Shown here: one piece after another, positions 35,977 through 44,989 of the stretch | Position numbering within the stretch: the stretch's first letter is position 1 | How the letters are laid out: each line of letters opens with the position of its first letter | The notes under the pieces: generated by a model | What the model was told of the DNA's origin: nothing | What the model saw: the letters and a program-made list of their open reading frames with translations, nothing else | The model's database searches: none | Made by a program: the position numbers and the translations under genes | Origin: Erythrobacteraceae bacterium WH01K | Lineage (GTDB): Bacteria > Pseudomonadota > Alphaproteobacteria > Sphingomonadales > Sphingomonadaceae | Length of the DNA: 64,000 nucleotides | Assembly (NCBI GenBank): GCA_027941995.1 | Contig: CP115966.1 | Location: forward strand, 434,001-498,000 | Reading direction: 5' to 3'

Positions 35977-36920
35977 TGCGCCTGCCCGCACGCGGGGCGG
36001 CGCTGATCGCACTCGCTTCGCTGGCCGCCTGCAATGCTGCCAGTGCGGCGGACGAGACACTGTCGAGCGCCGACGCATCGCCTGACACCCGGACGGCTCA
36101 GACAGCCGCCGCCGCGCCTGTCATGACGTCGCCGCCCGCCGCTGCCGCGCCCGAGGCGCAGGGGCCGGCAACATTCCTCTTTGATGGCGAACTGACCCAG
36201 GGCGGCTTCATTCGCGGGCAGGTTCCGGCGGGCACGGTGTCCGCGCGGCTCGGCGAAACGCCGCTGGCGCTCGGGCCCACGGGCAGGTTCTTCGCTGCCT
36301 TCGACCGGGACGAGGGCACGCAGACCTTCCTGCACGCATCCATGAAGGACGGGCGGCAGGTCAGCGTGCCGGTCACCGTCTCTCCTCGCGAATGGAACAT
36401 CCAGCGCGTCAATGTCGCCAAGCGCGAAGGCGGCAGCAGCGAGGCGTGGTGGGCGAAACGCGAGCCGGAATGGAACGCGATCGTCGATGCGCGCGCACGA
36501 AAGACCGGCGCCGAGGGCTGGACGCAGGATTTCGTCTGGCCGGTGACGGGGCGCATTTCCGGATTGTTCGGCCGCCAGCGCATCTATCGCGGGGAGCCGG
36601 GCAGCTATCACTCCGGCATCGATATCGCGCCCGGTAACGGCGTGCCCTTCGTCGCCCCGGCAGACGGCGTGGTCGTCCTCGCCCGGACCGGTTTCAGCCT
36701 CGAAGGCAACCTCATCATCATCGATCACGGGGCAGGGCTGAACAGCGCTTTCCTCCACGCCTCGCGCATCGTGGTGGAGGAGGGGCAGGCCGTCACGCAA
36801 GGCCAGCATATCGGCAATGTCGGCGCATCCGGCCGCGCCACGGGGCCGCATCTGCACTGGAGCCTGAAATGGCACGATGCGCGGCTGGACCCGCTGCTGT
36901 TCACCGGCCCCATGCCCTGA
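35976..36920 (+). CDS. M23-family metallopeptidase, lipoprotein-like
   Basis: The 314-residue precursor has a signal with lipobox LAAC (about residues 16-19) and a disordered Ala/Pro-rich linker. The C-terminal LytM domain shows YHSGIDIAPGNG (the first zinc-ligand His and Asp) and ATGPHLHWSLKW, with the HxH motif; DHGAGLNSAFLHASRI lies between. It likely cleaves peptide cross-links in peptidoglycan. A GTG one codon upstream (35973) is an alternative start. A terminator follows. Confidence 0.93.
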   Translation: MRLPARGAALIALASLAACNAASAADETLSSADASPDTRTAQTAAAAPVMTSPPAAAAPEAQGPATFLFDGELTQGGFIRGQVPAGTVSARLGETPLALGPTGRFFAAFDRDEGTQTFLHASMKDGRQVSVPVTVSPREWNIQRVNVAKREGGSSEAWWAKREPEWNAIVDARARKTGAEGWTQDFVWPVTGRISGLFGRQRIYRGEPGSYHSGIDIAPGNGVPFVAPADGVVVLARTGFSLEGNLIIIDHGAGLNSAFLHASRIVVEEGQAVTQGQHIGNVGASGRATGPHLHWSLKWHDARLDPLLFTGPMP

Positions 36921-36924
36921 GCCT

Positions 36925-36954
36925 GGGGGCGGCAGTGCGAACTGCCCCGTCTTT
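36925..36954 (+). terminator. Intrinsic terminator after the M23 peptidase gene
   Basis: GGCAGT and ACTGCC form a hairpin with a four-base loop, extended by flanking G and C runs with one mismatch, and followed by TCTTTATT. It starts five bases after the stop codon. It overlaps the end of the convergent hypothetical gene at 36953. Confidence 0.6.
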
Positions 36955-37474
36955 ATTGGACGCGCTTCACCTTGATCGCGCGGCGATTGCCGATCTTCGC
37001 GGTGAAGCTGGAGAGCGCACCCTTCTTGATCGTGACTTCGGTGCCGGGATCGATGTCGCTGTACATGATGAAATTGTCGTTCTGCACCCACTGCGCCCCA
37101 TCGGCGAGGGTGAAGGCCCAGCTGCCCCGCCCGATCCGCGTGGCGCTGGCGATGGTGGTGGTGATTTCCTCGAACTCGTCCTCGTCCCCGCCGTCGAACA
37201 GGCGGATGCGCGGCAGCGACAGGCCGAACAGGCCGCGCCGTGCCTCGCGCAGCTGTTCCTTGTCGGCAAAGACCAGCTCGTCCGTGCTTTCCTTCTGCGC
37301 GATGTCCGCGACCTGCGCGTCATAGCATGAGAGACGCTGCATCGGATCGGCAATCTCGCGGCAATCGTAGAGCGCCTGCACCGCTGCCGGTGTGCCCATC
37401 TCGTCGTCCTGCGCCGCAGCGGGAACGGCGAGGGTGAAAACTGCGCCAAGCGCGATCAGGGTGCGAAATGTCAT
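36953..37474 (-). CDS. Secreted hypothetical protein
   Basis: The 173-residue precursor begins MTFRTLIALGAVFTLAVPAAAQ, a signal peptide cleaved after AAA or AQ. The mature part has an N-terminal pair CREIADPMQRLSCYD, a pattern common in short alphaproteobacterial periplasmic proteins, and a beta-rich C-terminal half (GSWAFTLADGAQWVQNDN and KKGALSSFTAKIGNRRAIKVKRVQ). GAGGT lies upstream of the ATG at 37474. No enzyme activity is suggested. Confidence 0.85.
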   Translation of the reverse strand: MTFRTLIALGAVFTLAVPAAAQDDEMGTPAAVQALYDCREIADPMQRLSCYDAQVADIAQKESTDELVFADKEQLREARRGLFGLSLPRIRLFDGGDEDEFEEITTTIASATRIGRGSWAFTLADGAQWVQNDNFIMYSDIDPGTEVTIKKGALSSFTAKIGNRRAIKVKRVQ

Positions 37475-37600
37475 CGGGACCTCATGGGGTGCTGTATCGG
37501 CGCCCGAGTGTAGTGCCGCCCGCTTGCATGGCAAGTGTATCGCTGCGGCCGGGGCACCGCGTCTGGCCGCTTATGCGTTGAACGGGCGCACCTTTCGCCT

Positions 37601-38605
37601 ATGGCAGCGCCGGTGACACGCCTTCTCCTCCTCGCTCTTGTTGCGCTGGCGCTTGCGCCCGGCACGTGGATTCGCAGCCCGCGCCCGGCGCAGGTTCTGG
37701 ATGCCGGTCTCGTCTCGGTCGCCATCCCGGTCCAGCAGCCGCGCGTCGGTGCGCTGGAGATCGAGGCGATGTGGAAACTGTCGAGCGAGCATTCGCTGTT
37801 CGGCGGATATTCCGCACTGGTCGCACTGGACGGCCGGACACTGCTCACTGCGAGCGACCAGGGTGCGGCCCTGCGTATCCGGCTGCGGGACGGGCGGCCC
37901 GGTTCGGGAATCATGACACGGTTCGGCGGCGCCTCCTATTTCGGCGAGAAGAGCGTGTCCGACCTGGAATCCCTGACGCTCGACCGGGAAACCGGCACCA
38001 TCTGGGCGGGCTACGAGAACCTGAATGCGGTCATCCGGATGGAGAGCGATGGGACGGTGCAGGCCGGTGCGCAGCCTGCACAGATGGAGGACTGGCCGGT
38101 AAACGCAGGGCCAGAGGCGATCGTGCGCCTGCGGGACGGACGCTTCATCGTGATAGCAGAGGGGTCGTGGCGCTGGACGCCTGCCAATATGGACGGCCTC
38201 CTCTTCGATAGCGATCCGGCCGAGGACGCCGGGACGGATGCAGCGCCGGACAGCGCAACACCGTTCGAATTCGATGCAGGCGAAGGGTACCTGCCGGTCG
38301 ACATGGCCGCATTGCCCGATGGGCGAGTACTGATCCTGGTGCGCAGCTTCGAATGGGGCCTGCCGCCGATGTTCAGGGCGCGCTTGCTGGTCGCGGACCC
38401 GGCCGACATTCGCGAGGGCGAGGAATGGCCTTGGCAGGAAATTGCGCGGTTCACCCCGCCGATGCAGACTGACAATTTCGAAGGGATCGCGGTGTGGGGG
38501 GACGATTATCCCGTCACGCTCTGGATGATTTCGGACGACAATACGGCGAAGTTCCAGAACACGCTGCTGCTCAGGATGCGCTGGGACGGGGAACTACCCG
38601 ACTAA
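37601..38605 (+). CDS. Phytase-like esterase-domain protein
   Basis: The 334-residue protein has an N-terminal signal anchor (VTRLLLLALVALALAPGTWI) and a beta-propeller-like domain of the esterase-like phytase family: SALVALDGRTLLTASDQGAALRI, DLESLTLDRETGTIWAGYEN, GPEAIVRLRDGRFIVIAEG, MAALPDGRVLILVR and NFEGIAVWGDD...TLWMISDDN. It is probably periplasmic; the substrate is unknown. The ATG at 37601 is chosen for the signal sequence. Confidence 0.87.
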   Translation: MAAPVTRLLLLALVALALAPGTWIRSPRPAQVLDAGLVSVAIPVQQPRVGALEIEAMWKLSSEHSLFGGYSALVALDGRTLLTASDQGAALRIRLRDGRPGSGIMTRFGGASYFGEKSVSDLESLTLDRETGTIWAGYENLNAVIRMESDGTVQAGAQPAQMEDWPVNAGPEAIVRLRDGRFIVIAEGSWRWTPANMDGLLFDSDPAEDAGTDAAPDSATPFEFDAGEGYLPVDMAALPDGRVLILVRSFEWGLPPMFRARLLVADPADIREGEEWPWQEIARFTPPMQTDNFEGIAVWGDDYPVTLWMISDDNTAKFQNTLLLRMRWDGELPD

Positions 38606-38633
38606 TCGGAGCGCCGTCCCGGCTACAGACGCG

Positions 38634-38668
38634 AAAAAGCGCGCGGAGCATGATGCCCGGCGCGCTTT
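38634..38668 (-). terminator. Intrinsic terminator of rpmB
   Basis: A perfect 9-bp inverted repeat (AAAGCGCGC and GCGCGCTTT) lies between the phytase-like gene and rpmB. Read on the minus strand the stem ends in five T residues, so it terminates rpmB; on the plus strand only three T residues follow, giving weaker termination for the other gene. Confidence 0.8.
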
Positions 38669-38698
38669 GGAATCTCGCTTGAAGGAAAGCCTTCCGGC

Positions 38699-38989
38699 TT
38701 ACGCTGCTTCCTTGGCAGCCTTCTTCAGTTCGCGCTTCACCTTCTGGGCGCGCGGGGACAGTTTTTCGTCCTTGGTCTTCAGCAGCCAGTTGTCGAGACC
38801 GCCATTATGCTCGACGCTGCGCAGACCGTGGGTCGACACGCGGAACTTGAAGCCACGCTCCAGCTTCTCGCTGAGCAGGGTGACGTGCTGCAGGTTCGGC
38901 AGGAACACGCGCTTGGTGCGGTTGTTCGCGTGGCTCACATTGTTGCCGGTCAGGCGGCCCTTGCCGGTCAGTTCGCAGATGCGCGACAT
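38699..38989 (-). CDS. rpmB: 50S ribosomal protein L28
   Basis: The 96-residue protein starts [34 protein letters not shown], the conserved L28 N-terminus, and ends in a basic helix. It is part of the large ribosomal subunit. The open frame extends further upstream to 39064 but the family start is clear. A terminator follows the gene. It is divergent from tadA. Confidence 0.98.
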   Translation of the reverse strand: MSRICELTGKGRLTGNNVSHANNRTKRVFLPNLQHVTLLSEKLERGFKFRVSTHGLRSVEHNGGLDNWLLKTKDEKLSPRAQKVKRELKKAAKEAA

Positions 38990-39134
38990 GATCAATCTCT
39001 TTGCTTGCTTTGATATGCGGCACTGCCCCGCAAGACGCGAGGGAGGGCCGGGAAAGGCGCGCAAGTATCGCCCAAAAGCCGAATCGTCAACCGATAGCTT
39101 GCGCTGGACGCGCTCTCCCCGCTAGCGCGGCGGG

Positions 39135-39590
39135 ATGGCACGATGGCCCGTCCCGCCCGCAATGCAAGCCGCGCTGGAGCAGGCGCGCCTCGCCGTGGAT
39201 GCGGGCGAGGTGCCGGTCGGCGCGGTGGTGGTGAAGGACGGTGAGGTCGTCGCCCGCGCCCACAACGCGCCGCGCACCCTCCATGACCCGACCGCCCACG
39301 CCGAGATCCTCGCGATTCGCCGCGCGGCCGAGGCGCTGGGGCAGGAACGGCTGGAAGGCTGCGAGCTGTGGGTCACGCTGGAGCCCTGCGCCATGTGCGC
39401 CGGCGCCATCGCCCATGCGCGGATTGCGCGGCTGTACTACGCCGCCAGCGACCCCAAAGGCGGCGGCGTCGAACACGGCGCGCGGGTCTTCGAGCACGCG
39501 CAGGTCAACCACGCGCCGGAGGTGTATTCGGGGATGGGTGAGGCTGAGGCGGCGGAGATGTTGCGGAAGTTTTTTAAAGCGCAAAGGTAA
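39135..39590 (+). CDS. tadA: tRNA-specific adenosine deaminase
   Basis: The 151-residue protein has the cytidine-deaminase-like zinc motifs DPTAHAEILAIRRAAEAL (HAE) and TLEPCAMCAGAIAHARI (PCxxC) and the family stretch VVVKDGEVVARAHN. It converts A34 to inosine in tRNA-Arg(ACG). The last codons and the following bases are AT-rich, and a dispersed repeat copy starts directly after the stop. Confidence 0.97.
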   Translation: MARWPVPPAMQAALEQARLAVDAGEVPVGAVVVKDGEVVARAHNAPRTLHDPTAHAEILAIRRAAEALGQERLEGCELWVTLEPCAMCAGAIAHARIARLYYAASDPKGGGVEHGARVFEHAQVNHAPEVYSGMGEAEAAEMLRKFFKAQR

Positions 39591-39640
39591 AAGCAGACTG
39601 TCGGCCAACGACCCTAGTTGCAGTCACAGCCATTTCCGAA
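39591..39640. repeat. Dispersed intergenic repeat, copy A (diverged)
   Basis: The segment directly after tadA aligns base for base in register with copies at 55191-55230 and 57013-57052. Shared parts are AAGCAGAC at the left end and CCAACGACCC in the middle. This copy is the most diverged at its right end. It is non-coding and separates tadA from the CDF-like transporter. Confidence 0.55.
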
Positions 39641-39767
39641 TGAAATCGCCGTAATCGGCCGTGATCGAGTTGTCGGCAGGCTCATGGGCAATACCAACGT
39701 GTTCTCGGGTTAGATCGTTGGGGGACCACGTGTTTACGGCTTTGCGACACTCGGTTATCTGCAATCC

Positions 39768-40382
39768 ATGAGCGATTGTGGGTGCGGACCAACCGAAGCC
39801 GAAGCGAAAGAGCAGCGCCGTGCCTTGTGGATCGCACTGATCTTGAACGGCATCATGTTCGTCGTCGAAGCCACGACGGGCATTATCGCCCAGTCGACTG
39901 GCCTGATCGCAGACGGCTTGGACATGCTGACGGACGCAAGCGCATACGCGATTGCATTGGCAGCAATTGGGCGAAGCGCAAACTTCAAAGCCAAAGCCGC
40001 AACACTGAGCTGTAGCTTGCTCATGCTCGTCGGCATCGGAGTTCTTGCGGATGTCGTCCGACGTGCGATTGTCGGGTCAACTCCCGAAGGCAGTTGGATG
40101 ATCGCTGTCGCGCTGGTCGCGCTTCTCGTGAACATCATTGTTCTTCGCCTATTGAGTAAGCAGCGACGGGACGAGGTCCATATCCGCGCGGCATGGATTT
40201 TTACGCGCGCGGACATCGTAGCCAACTCTGCTGTCATTGCTTCAGGCGTTGCGGTTCTGCTTACCAGTATCGGCTATTTCGACCTCTTCGTGGGCGCAGC
40301 GATAGGGTTGTATGTTGTCAAGGAAGCTCTGGAAATTCTTCGCGATGCGAAGAAAGCTCGGTTAGAGAGCAAGTTAGGATAG
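39768..40382 (+). CDS. Cation-efflux (CDF)-like transporter without cytoplasmic domain
   Basis: The 204-residue protein starts MSDCGCGPTEAEAKEQRRAL and has six hydrophobic segments. The second carries the metal-site pattern of CDF proteins (STGLIADGLDMLTDASAYAIAL), and the fifth shows FTRADIVANSAVIASG. The usual C-terminal cytoplasmic domain is absent, so it is shorter than typical CDF exporters (about 300). The CGCG near the N-terminus could bind metal. Base composition is less GC-rich than neighbours, suggesting transfer. No clear Shine-Dalgarno precedes the ATG. Confidence 0.88.
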   Translation: MSDCGCGPTEAEAKEQRRALWIALILNGIMFVVEATTGIIAQSTGLIADGLDMLTDASAYAIALAAIGRSANFKAKAATLSCSLLMLVGIGVLADVVRRAIVGSTPEGSWMIAVALVALLVNIIVLRLLSKQRRDEVHIRAAWIFTRADIVANSAVIASGVAVLLTSIGYFDLFVGAAIGLYVVKEALEILRDAKKARLESKLG

Positions 40383-40459
40383 TCTTTCGCTCAACGGCGG
40401 TTTTCCGGAACGTCGTTTTCAAAAGCTGCCATTCTGCTCCCCACCCAAAAAGCGGCCTC

Positions 40460-41179
40460 TCACATCCCTCGCCAAATCTTCGCCTTTACCCCGTCGCTCG
40501 GCCCGAATGTCCGGCTGGGGCACACTCGCGGCCTGAAGCGCTTGCCGTAGCAGAGGCGCAGTTCCTGCAGCCAGCCTCGGCGGTTCAGCTTTACGCCGAC
40601 CATGCTCGGCTCCCAGCCCCTGTTCGCGCTGGCGAAGGCTTCGCGGATGCGGCCTGCGGTGAGGCCCTCCTCGCGGCTGATGCGGTCGAAATCGGGCCAG
40701 CGATAGCTGTTCCACAATATGCGCGTCACGTTGAAATAGGTATCGGGCCGCCGCGTCATGCAGCTGCCGTGCTTCGCCCATTGCCGCGCGGCGAGGCTGG
40801 CGGACGGCATCATGCAGAGGTTCTTTTCCACCGTGGCAGGCTGGGGACGGCGCGCGGTTGGGCAGTATTGCGGCCATGTGCTGCGCCCGTCGGGCCACAG
40901 GCCGTGGACGATGAAGCCGAAGCGGCCGTTCCGGCCCGAACACTGGGTGGCATCTGTGCCGCTACGCTGGCGCGTGCGGCAGAACTCCGGGCTCCAGCTC
41001 AGCGCCATGGTGTAGCCTGTCACCGGAACCTGCCGCACCGGCCCGTCCTGCTTTGCCTGCGGCACGGAAATGCGCGCCGGCGCCTTGCATTGGTAGGCCT
41101 GCGCAGTCGCGGCCGAGGGCATGGCCAAGCAAATCGCTGCCGCGAGACCAAGCAACGGTCCGCGACCAGCGGACCGCAA
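40460..41179 (-). CDS. Ribonuclease T2-family secreted enzyme
   Basis: The two catalytic segments are present: FIVHGLWPDG (CAS I) and ARQWAKHGSCM (CAS II), with TMALSWSPEFC ahead of them. The N-terminus LLGLAAAICLAMPSAATAQA is a signal peptide, so the enzyme is periplasmic or secreted and degrades RNA. No ATG exists before the signal peptide; the TTG at 41179 is the best candidate (239 residues), and a TTG ten codons later is an alternative. The open frame continues to 41719 in unrelated residues. It lies 80 bases after nadC. Confidence 0.9.
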   Translation of the reverse strand: MRSAGRGPLLGLAAAICLAMPSAATAQAYQCKAPARISVPQAKQDGPVRQVPVTGYTMALSWSPEFCRTRQRSGTDATQCSGRNGRFGFIVHGLWPDGRSTWPQYCPTARRPQPATVEKNLCMMPSASLAARQWAKHGSCMTRRPDTYFNVTRILWNSYRWPDFDRISREEGLTAGRIREAFASANRGWEPSMVGVKLNRRGWLQELRLCYGKRFRPRVCPSRTFGPSDGVKAKIWRGM

Positions 41180-41259
41180 GTGCGACTGCGCGTCGGCCTG
41201 TAGGCCGCCCCCTCGGAGGCATCGGCGAAGCCGATACGCCGCGAGAGAAAACCAACTTC

Positions 41260-42123
41260 TCACAGCACCCCGAAATCCAGCCCGATATCCGCTGCCGGCG
41301 CGCTCTGCGTCAGGCGTCCGACGCTGACATAATCGACCCCCGTCGCGGCCTTGGCCTGAATGGTGTCGAGATTGATTCCCCCGCTGGCCTCTGTCGCGAC
41401 GCGGCCTGCCACGAGCGTCACCGCCTCGCGCAATGTGGCGGGCTCCATGTTGTCGAGCAGAAGGCGGGTCGCGCCCGCTTCCAGCGCCGGTTCGATCTGG
41501 TCGATCCGGTCGACTTCGCAGATGATGTCCTCGACCCCCGCTTCGACCGCGCGGCGCACGGCCTCGCCGACCGTGCCCGCGACCGCGATGTGGTTGTCCT
41601 TGATCATGGCGGCATCCCACAGCCCCATGCGGTGGTTGGAGCCGCCGCCCATGCGCACCGCGTATTTCTCCAGCATGCGCAGGCCCGGAATGGTCTTGCG
41701 CGTGTCGAGCAGGGTGCAATCGGGATTGTCCATCGCCGTCACATATTCGCGGACCATGGTGGCGATGCCGGTCAGGTGCTGCACGGTGTTGAGCGCGCTA
41801 CGCTCTGCCGTCAGCAGGGCGCGGGCGTTCCCTTCCAGCCGCATCAGGTCGGTGCCGGGGGTGACGCGTGCGCCTTCCTCCACCAGGATCTCGATCCGCA
41901 CTTCCGGGTCGAGCGCGCGGAAGAACGCCGCCGCTACCGGCAGGCCCGCGACAGAGCATGCATCGCGCGCGTCCATCACGCCGGAAAAGCGGGCATTCGC
42001 CGGGATGACGCTGGAGGCGGTGACATCGCTGCCGCCGCGCGGCAGGCCGACACCCAGATCCTCGTCCAAGGTGCTGCGGACAAAGGCGGAAAGGTCGAAA
42101 CCCGGAAGAGAAAAATCGGTCAT
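41260..42123 (-). CDS. nadC: Nicotinate-nucleotide pyrophosphorylase (carboxylating)
   Basis: The 287-residue product carries VRSTLDEDLGVGL, TVQHLTGIATMVREYV, LDTRKTIPGLRMLEKYAVRMGGGSNHRMGLWDAAMIKDNHI and ASGGINLDTI, all NadC landmarks. It converts quinolinate and PRPP to nicotinate mononucleotide in NAD synthesis. nadA and nadB are not in this window. It is on the same strand as the LytTR regulator, 73 bases downstream of it. Confidence 0.97.
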   Translation of the reverse strand: MTDFSLPGFDLSAFVRSTLDEDLGVGLPRGGSDVTASSVIPANARFSGVMDARDACSVAGLPVAAAFFRALDPEVRIEILVEEGARVTPGTDLMRLEGNARALLTAERSALNTVQHLTGIATMVREYVTAMDNPDCTLLDTRKTIPGLRMLEKYAVRMGGGSNHRMGLWDAAMIKDNHIAVAGTVGEAVRRAVEAGVEDIICEVDRIDQIEPALEAGATRLLLDNMEPATLREAVTLVAGRVATEASGGINLDTIQAKAATGVDYVSVGRLTQSAPAADIGLDFGVL

Positions 42124-42196
42124 GGATCATCCCTGCCCCGGTCGCCCGGCGACCGCAAGGCTGACCAGCCGCCCGCAGGCGCGAGCGAAAAGCAAA

Positions 42197-42994
42197 CTAA
42201 TGCACGAAGCGCGCCACCACGTCGCGGTAGCTGCGCGACACCTTCACCTCCGCGCCCGAATCCAGCACCAGGAAGCATTCGCCATTGGTGTGCGGCTTAA
42301 CCTGCCGGACCTGGTTGAGGTTCACGATCTTGGAGCGGTGGACGCGCTGGAACTTGCGGGGGTCCAGCCGGCGCTCCAGGTCCTTCATCGTCTCGCGCAG
42401 GACCAGCGAATTGTCGCCGGTGGAAATGATCATGTAATCGCCCGCCGCCTCGATATGTTCGATGGAGTCGACTTCCACGCGGAAGATCTGGCCGCGGTCC
42501 TTCACGTTGATCAGTTTCTCGAAGCGGTCGGCGCTCTCGTCCTCGCCCTCGGCCATTTCCTCTGCCGCGTCGGGGGCAACTTCGGCGAGGACGGTTTTCA
42601 GCTTCTCCGCTTCCTCGCTGCTCTTCTTCTCCGCCAGACGGATGCGGACGCGTTCCAGCGTGTCGGCCAGCTTGTCCTCGTCCACCGGCTTCATCAGGTA
42701 GTTCACCGCATTGGCCTCGAACGCGCGGATCGCGTGTTCCTGGTAGGCGGTGACGAAGACGAACAGCGGCGGTTCGATTTCCATCACGCCCTTCACCACG
42801 GAGAACCCGTCGAAGCCCGGCATCTGGATGTCGAGGAAAACGAGGTCGGGTTTCTCCGTCTTGATCGCGCGGATCGCCTCGCGGCCATTGGCGCAGGTCT
42901 CGATGATCTCGACGTCCTCGAACTTCTCGAGACGCAGTTGCAGGCCCTGGATTGCGAGCTTTTCGTCGTCGACGATGATGGTGCGTATGGCCAT
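42197..42994 (-). CDS. LytTR-family response regulator
   Basis: The 265-residue protein has a receiver domain (IIVDDEKLA, phosphoacceptor in PDLVFLDIQMPGFDG, FVTAYQEHAIRAFEANAVNYLMKP) and a C-terminal LytTR DNA-binding domain (about residues 165-265; RVEVDSIEHIEAAGDYMIIS, FQRVHRSKIVNLNQVRQV). The ATG at 42994 has GGAAGG upstream. It follows the sensor kinase gene by only four bases, so the two form one operon and one two-component system. Confidence 0.96.
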   Translation of the reverse strand: MAIRTIIVDDEKLAIQGLQLRLEKFEDVEIIETCANGREAIRAIKTEKPDLVFLDIQMPGFDGFSVVKGVMEIEPPLFVFVTAYQEHAIRAFEANAVNYLMKPVDEDKLADTLERVRIRLAEKKSSEEAEKLKTVLAEVAPDAAEEMAEGEDESADRFEKLINVKDRGQIFRVEVDSIEHIEAAGDYMIISTGDNSLVLRETMKDLERRLDPRKFQRVHRSKIVNLNQVRQVKPHTNGECFLVLDSGAEVKVSRSYRDVVARFVH

Positions 42995-42998
42995 GGCG

Positions 42999-44240
42999 TT
43001 ACCTTCCGGTGGCAGAGGATATCTGTGGGGGATGAACGGCTGGGGATGCCGGTTGTTTCTGGGGCTGCGCGCGCGGTGCAGCCGGAGAAGAAGGGGCAGG
43101 CGATGCGGCCGCCTCGGGCGCATCCTCCTCCTGCTCGTAGGGGATTTCGATCAGGACCGAGAAGCCGCCTTCGGCCGGGGAGCGGATTTCGAACAGGTGG
43201 TCCTCTCCGTATGCCTGTGCCAGCCGGTCGCGGATATTGGGGAGGCCCACGCCGGTCGACACGGTGCCGCCCGTGCCCGGCGCATCGCCCTGGAACGAGG
43301 CGGATGTCTGGGAGGGCGAGCGGCCCTGCAGGCCCGGCCCGCTGTCGCTGACGACCATGCGCAGCCGGTCGCCCGTGCGATTGGCGCGAACGGTGATCTT
43401 CGCGCCCTCCAACTGCGGGGATACCGCGTATTTGATCGCGTTTTCGACCAGCGGTTGCAGCAGCATGGATGGTAGGCAGGCCTTGGCCGCGCTGTCCTCT
43501 ATGTCGAATTCGGTGCGCAAGCGTTCCTCGAACCGCATCCTCTCGATGTCGAGATACAGCTTGATGGTGTCGACTTCCTGCCGGACGGTGGACTTGCCTC
43601 CGGGCTGCGTCACCAGCGTATGGCGCAGGAAACTGCTCAGCCGCGTCAGCATCGCGTTCGCCGGCTCCGTCTGTTTGAGCAGCACCAGCGTGCTGATGGA
43701 ATTGAGCGTGTTGAACAGGAAATGCGGGTTCAGCTGGTAACGCAGCATGGCGAGCTGCGCGCCGGTGGCCTGCGCCTCCAGCCGTTCCAGCCGGTCGGCC
43801 TGTTCCTCCACCTGGAGGAAGAAATTGATCGCGTAATACAGCGCCGACCATGCCCCCAGCAGCGTCAGGGGATAGATCGAATACCCGATGAACAGCGAGG
43901 CGAAGCCGGAGTTTTCGGGCCGCGTCAGGTCGATCACCCATGTCTGCATGAAAGCGAACACGACGACCGCGACCGCCAGGACCGCGGCGGTGGAGACCCA
44001 GGTGACGACGGGCTTCATCCCCATCAGCTGGCGATAGACGGTGGAAAGGATCAGGCTGATCGACAGGCCCGTCACCGCCTCGATCAGGATCACGGCGAAG
44101 AAGGACAGCTCCTGGCCGCCGACGAAACCCGATACGGCGCGCAAGGTGAACGCGCCGCCCCATCCCGCCAGTTGCAGGTTCCAGAAGGCGCGGTTCTTGT
44201 TTTCGAAGAAGCGCGTGGGTCGAAAGGGCAATACCGCCAT
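42999..44240 (-). CDS. LytS/YehU-type sensor histidine kinase
   Basis: The 413-residue protein has four to five N-terminal membrane segments (about residues 20-160; FTLRAVSGFVGGQEL, FFAVILIEAVTGLSISLI, AAVLAVAVVVFAFM, LLGAWSALYYAINFFL), then the His_kinase domain with LRYQLNPHFLFNTLNSIST (phosphoacceptor His) and an ATPase domain (LVENAIKYAV, SDSGPGLQG and TGVGLPNIRDRL). The C-terminal 40 residues are Pro/Ala-rich and disordered. It phosphorylates the LytTR regulator behind it. The signal it senses is unknown. Confidence 0.95.
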   Translation of the reverse strand: MAVLPFRPTRFFENKNRAFWNLQLAGWGGAFTLRAVSGFVGGQELSFFAVILIEAVTGLSISLILSTVYRQLMGMKPVVTWVSTAAVLAVAVVVFAFMQTWVIDLTRPENSGFASLFIGYSIYPLTLLGAWSALYYAINFFLQVEEQADRLERLEAQATGAQLAMLRYQLNPHFLFNTLNSISTLVLLKQTEPANAMLTRLSSFLRHTLVTQPGGKSTVRQEVDTIKLYLDIERMRFEERLRTEFDIEDSAAKACLPSMLLQPLVENAIKYAVSPQLEGAKITVRANRTGDRLRMVVSDSGPGLQGRSPSQTSASFQGDAPGTGGTVSTGVGLPNIRDRLAQAYGEDHLFEIRSPAEGGFSVLIEIPYEQEEDAPEAAASPAPSSPAAPRAQPQKQPASPAVHPPQISSATGR

Positions 44241-44337
44241 AGACTGCCTTCCCTAGCGCATTTGCAGGCCTGCGTCAGACAGGTTTTGCGCGTTTGGCTC
44301 AGCTGTGGCACTTTACGGCTCAAGAGGAGAGAACACG

Positions 44338-44967
44338 ATGGATGTGAGCAAGCAGACGCTGCACGGTGCGCAGGAACACGCCCAGGCCCGCGCCGCCTTC
44401 ACCGAGATGAAGCAGGGGACGAAGAAAGACTGGGACATCATCGGCGGCGAATACCGCGCCTTCGCCAAGGGGCTGCCCGACCGGGTGCTCGACCATTTGC
44501 GCCTGCTCGACGGCGATTTCGGAGGTTTCCCGGTCGACCGGCTGGAGCATTCGCTGCAAACCGCGACGCGGGCCCACCGCGACGGGCGGGACGAACAATA
44601 TGTCGTGATGGCCCTGCTGCACGATATCGGCGACACGCTGGGCAGCTACAACCACCCCGAAGTCGCGGCCTCGATCCTGAAACCCTTCGTGAGCGAGCAG
44701 AACTACTGGATCTGCCAGAACCACGGTGCGTTCCAGGGCTATTACTATTTCCACCACCTCGGCATGGACCGCAATGCGCGCGACAAGTTCGAAGGCCACG
44801 AACATTACGAGGCGTGCCGCGAATTCTGCGAGAAATACGACCAGGCCGCGTTCGATCCCGATTACGAGAGCGAGAGCCTGGAATTTTTCGAGCCGATGGT
44901 GCGCCGCGTGATGGCGAAGCCGCTGGCATCGATGTACAAGGCGGCGATGGAGGACGAAGCCGCCTGA
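44338..44967 (+). CDS. HD-domain protein
   Basis: The 209-residue protein contains the HD signature LLHDIGDTLG and upstream RLEHSLQTATRAHRDGRD, which fits a metal-dependent phosphohydrolase. Further conserved-looking histidines are in YNHPEVAASILKPF, YYYFHHLGMD and GHEHYEAC. The exact substrate is unknown; the layout resembles small HD proteins associated with phosphonate or inositol-type oxidation, which is inference only. The ATG at 44338 has AGGAGAG upstream. Confidence 0.87.
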   Translation: MDVSKQTLHGAQEHAQARAAFTEMKQGTKKDWDIIGGEYRAFAKGLPDRVLDHLRLLDGDFGGFPVDRLEHSLQTATRAHRDGRDEQYVVMALLHDIGDTLGSYNHPEVAASILKPFVSEQNYWICQNHGAFQGYYYFHHLGMDRNARDKFEGHEHYEACREFCEKYDQAAFDPDYESESLEFFEPMVRRVMAKPLASMYKAAMEDEAA

Positions 44968-44989
44968 CGCCGCTTGAAAGGGGGGGGGC

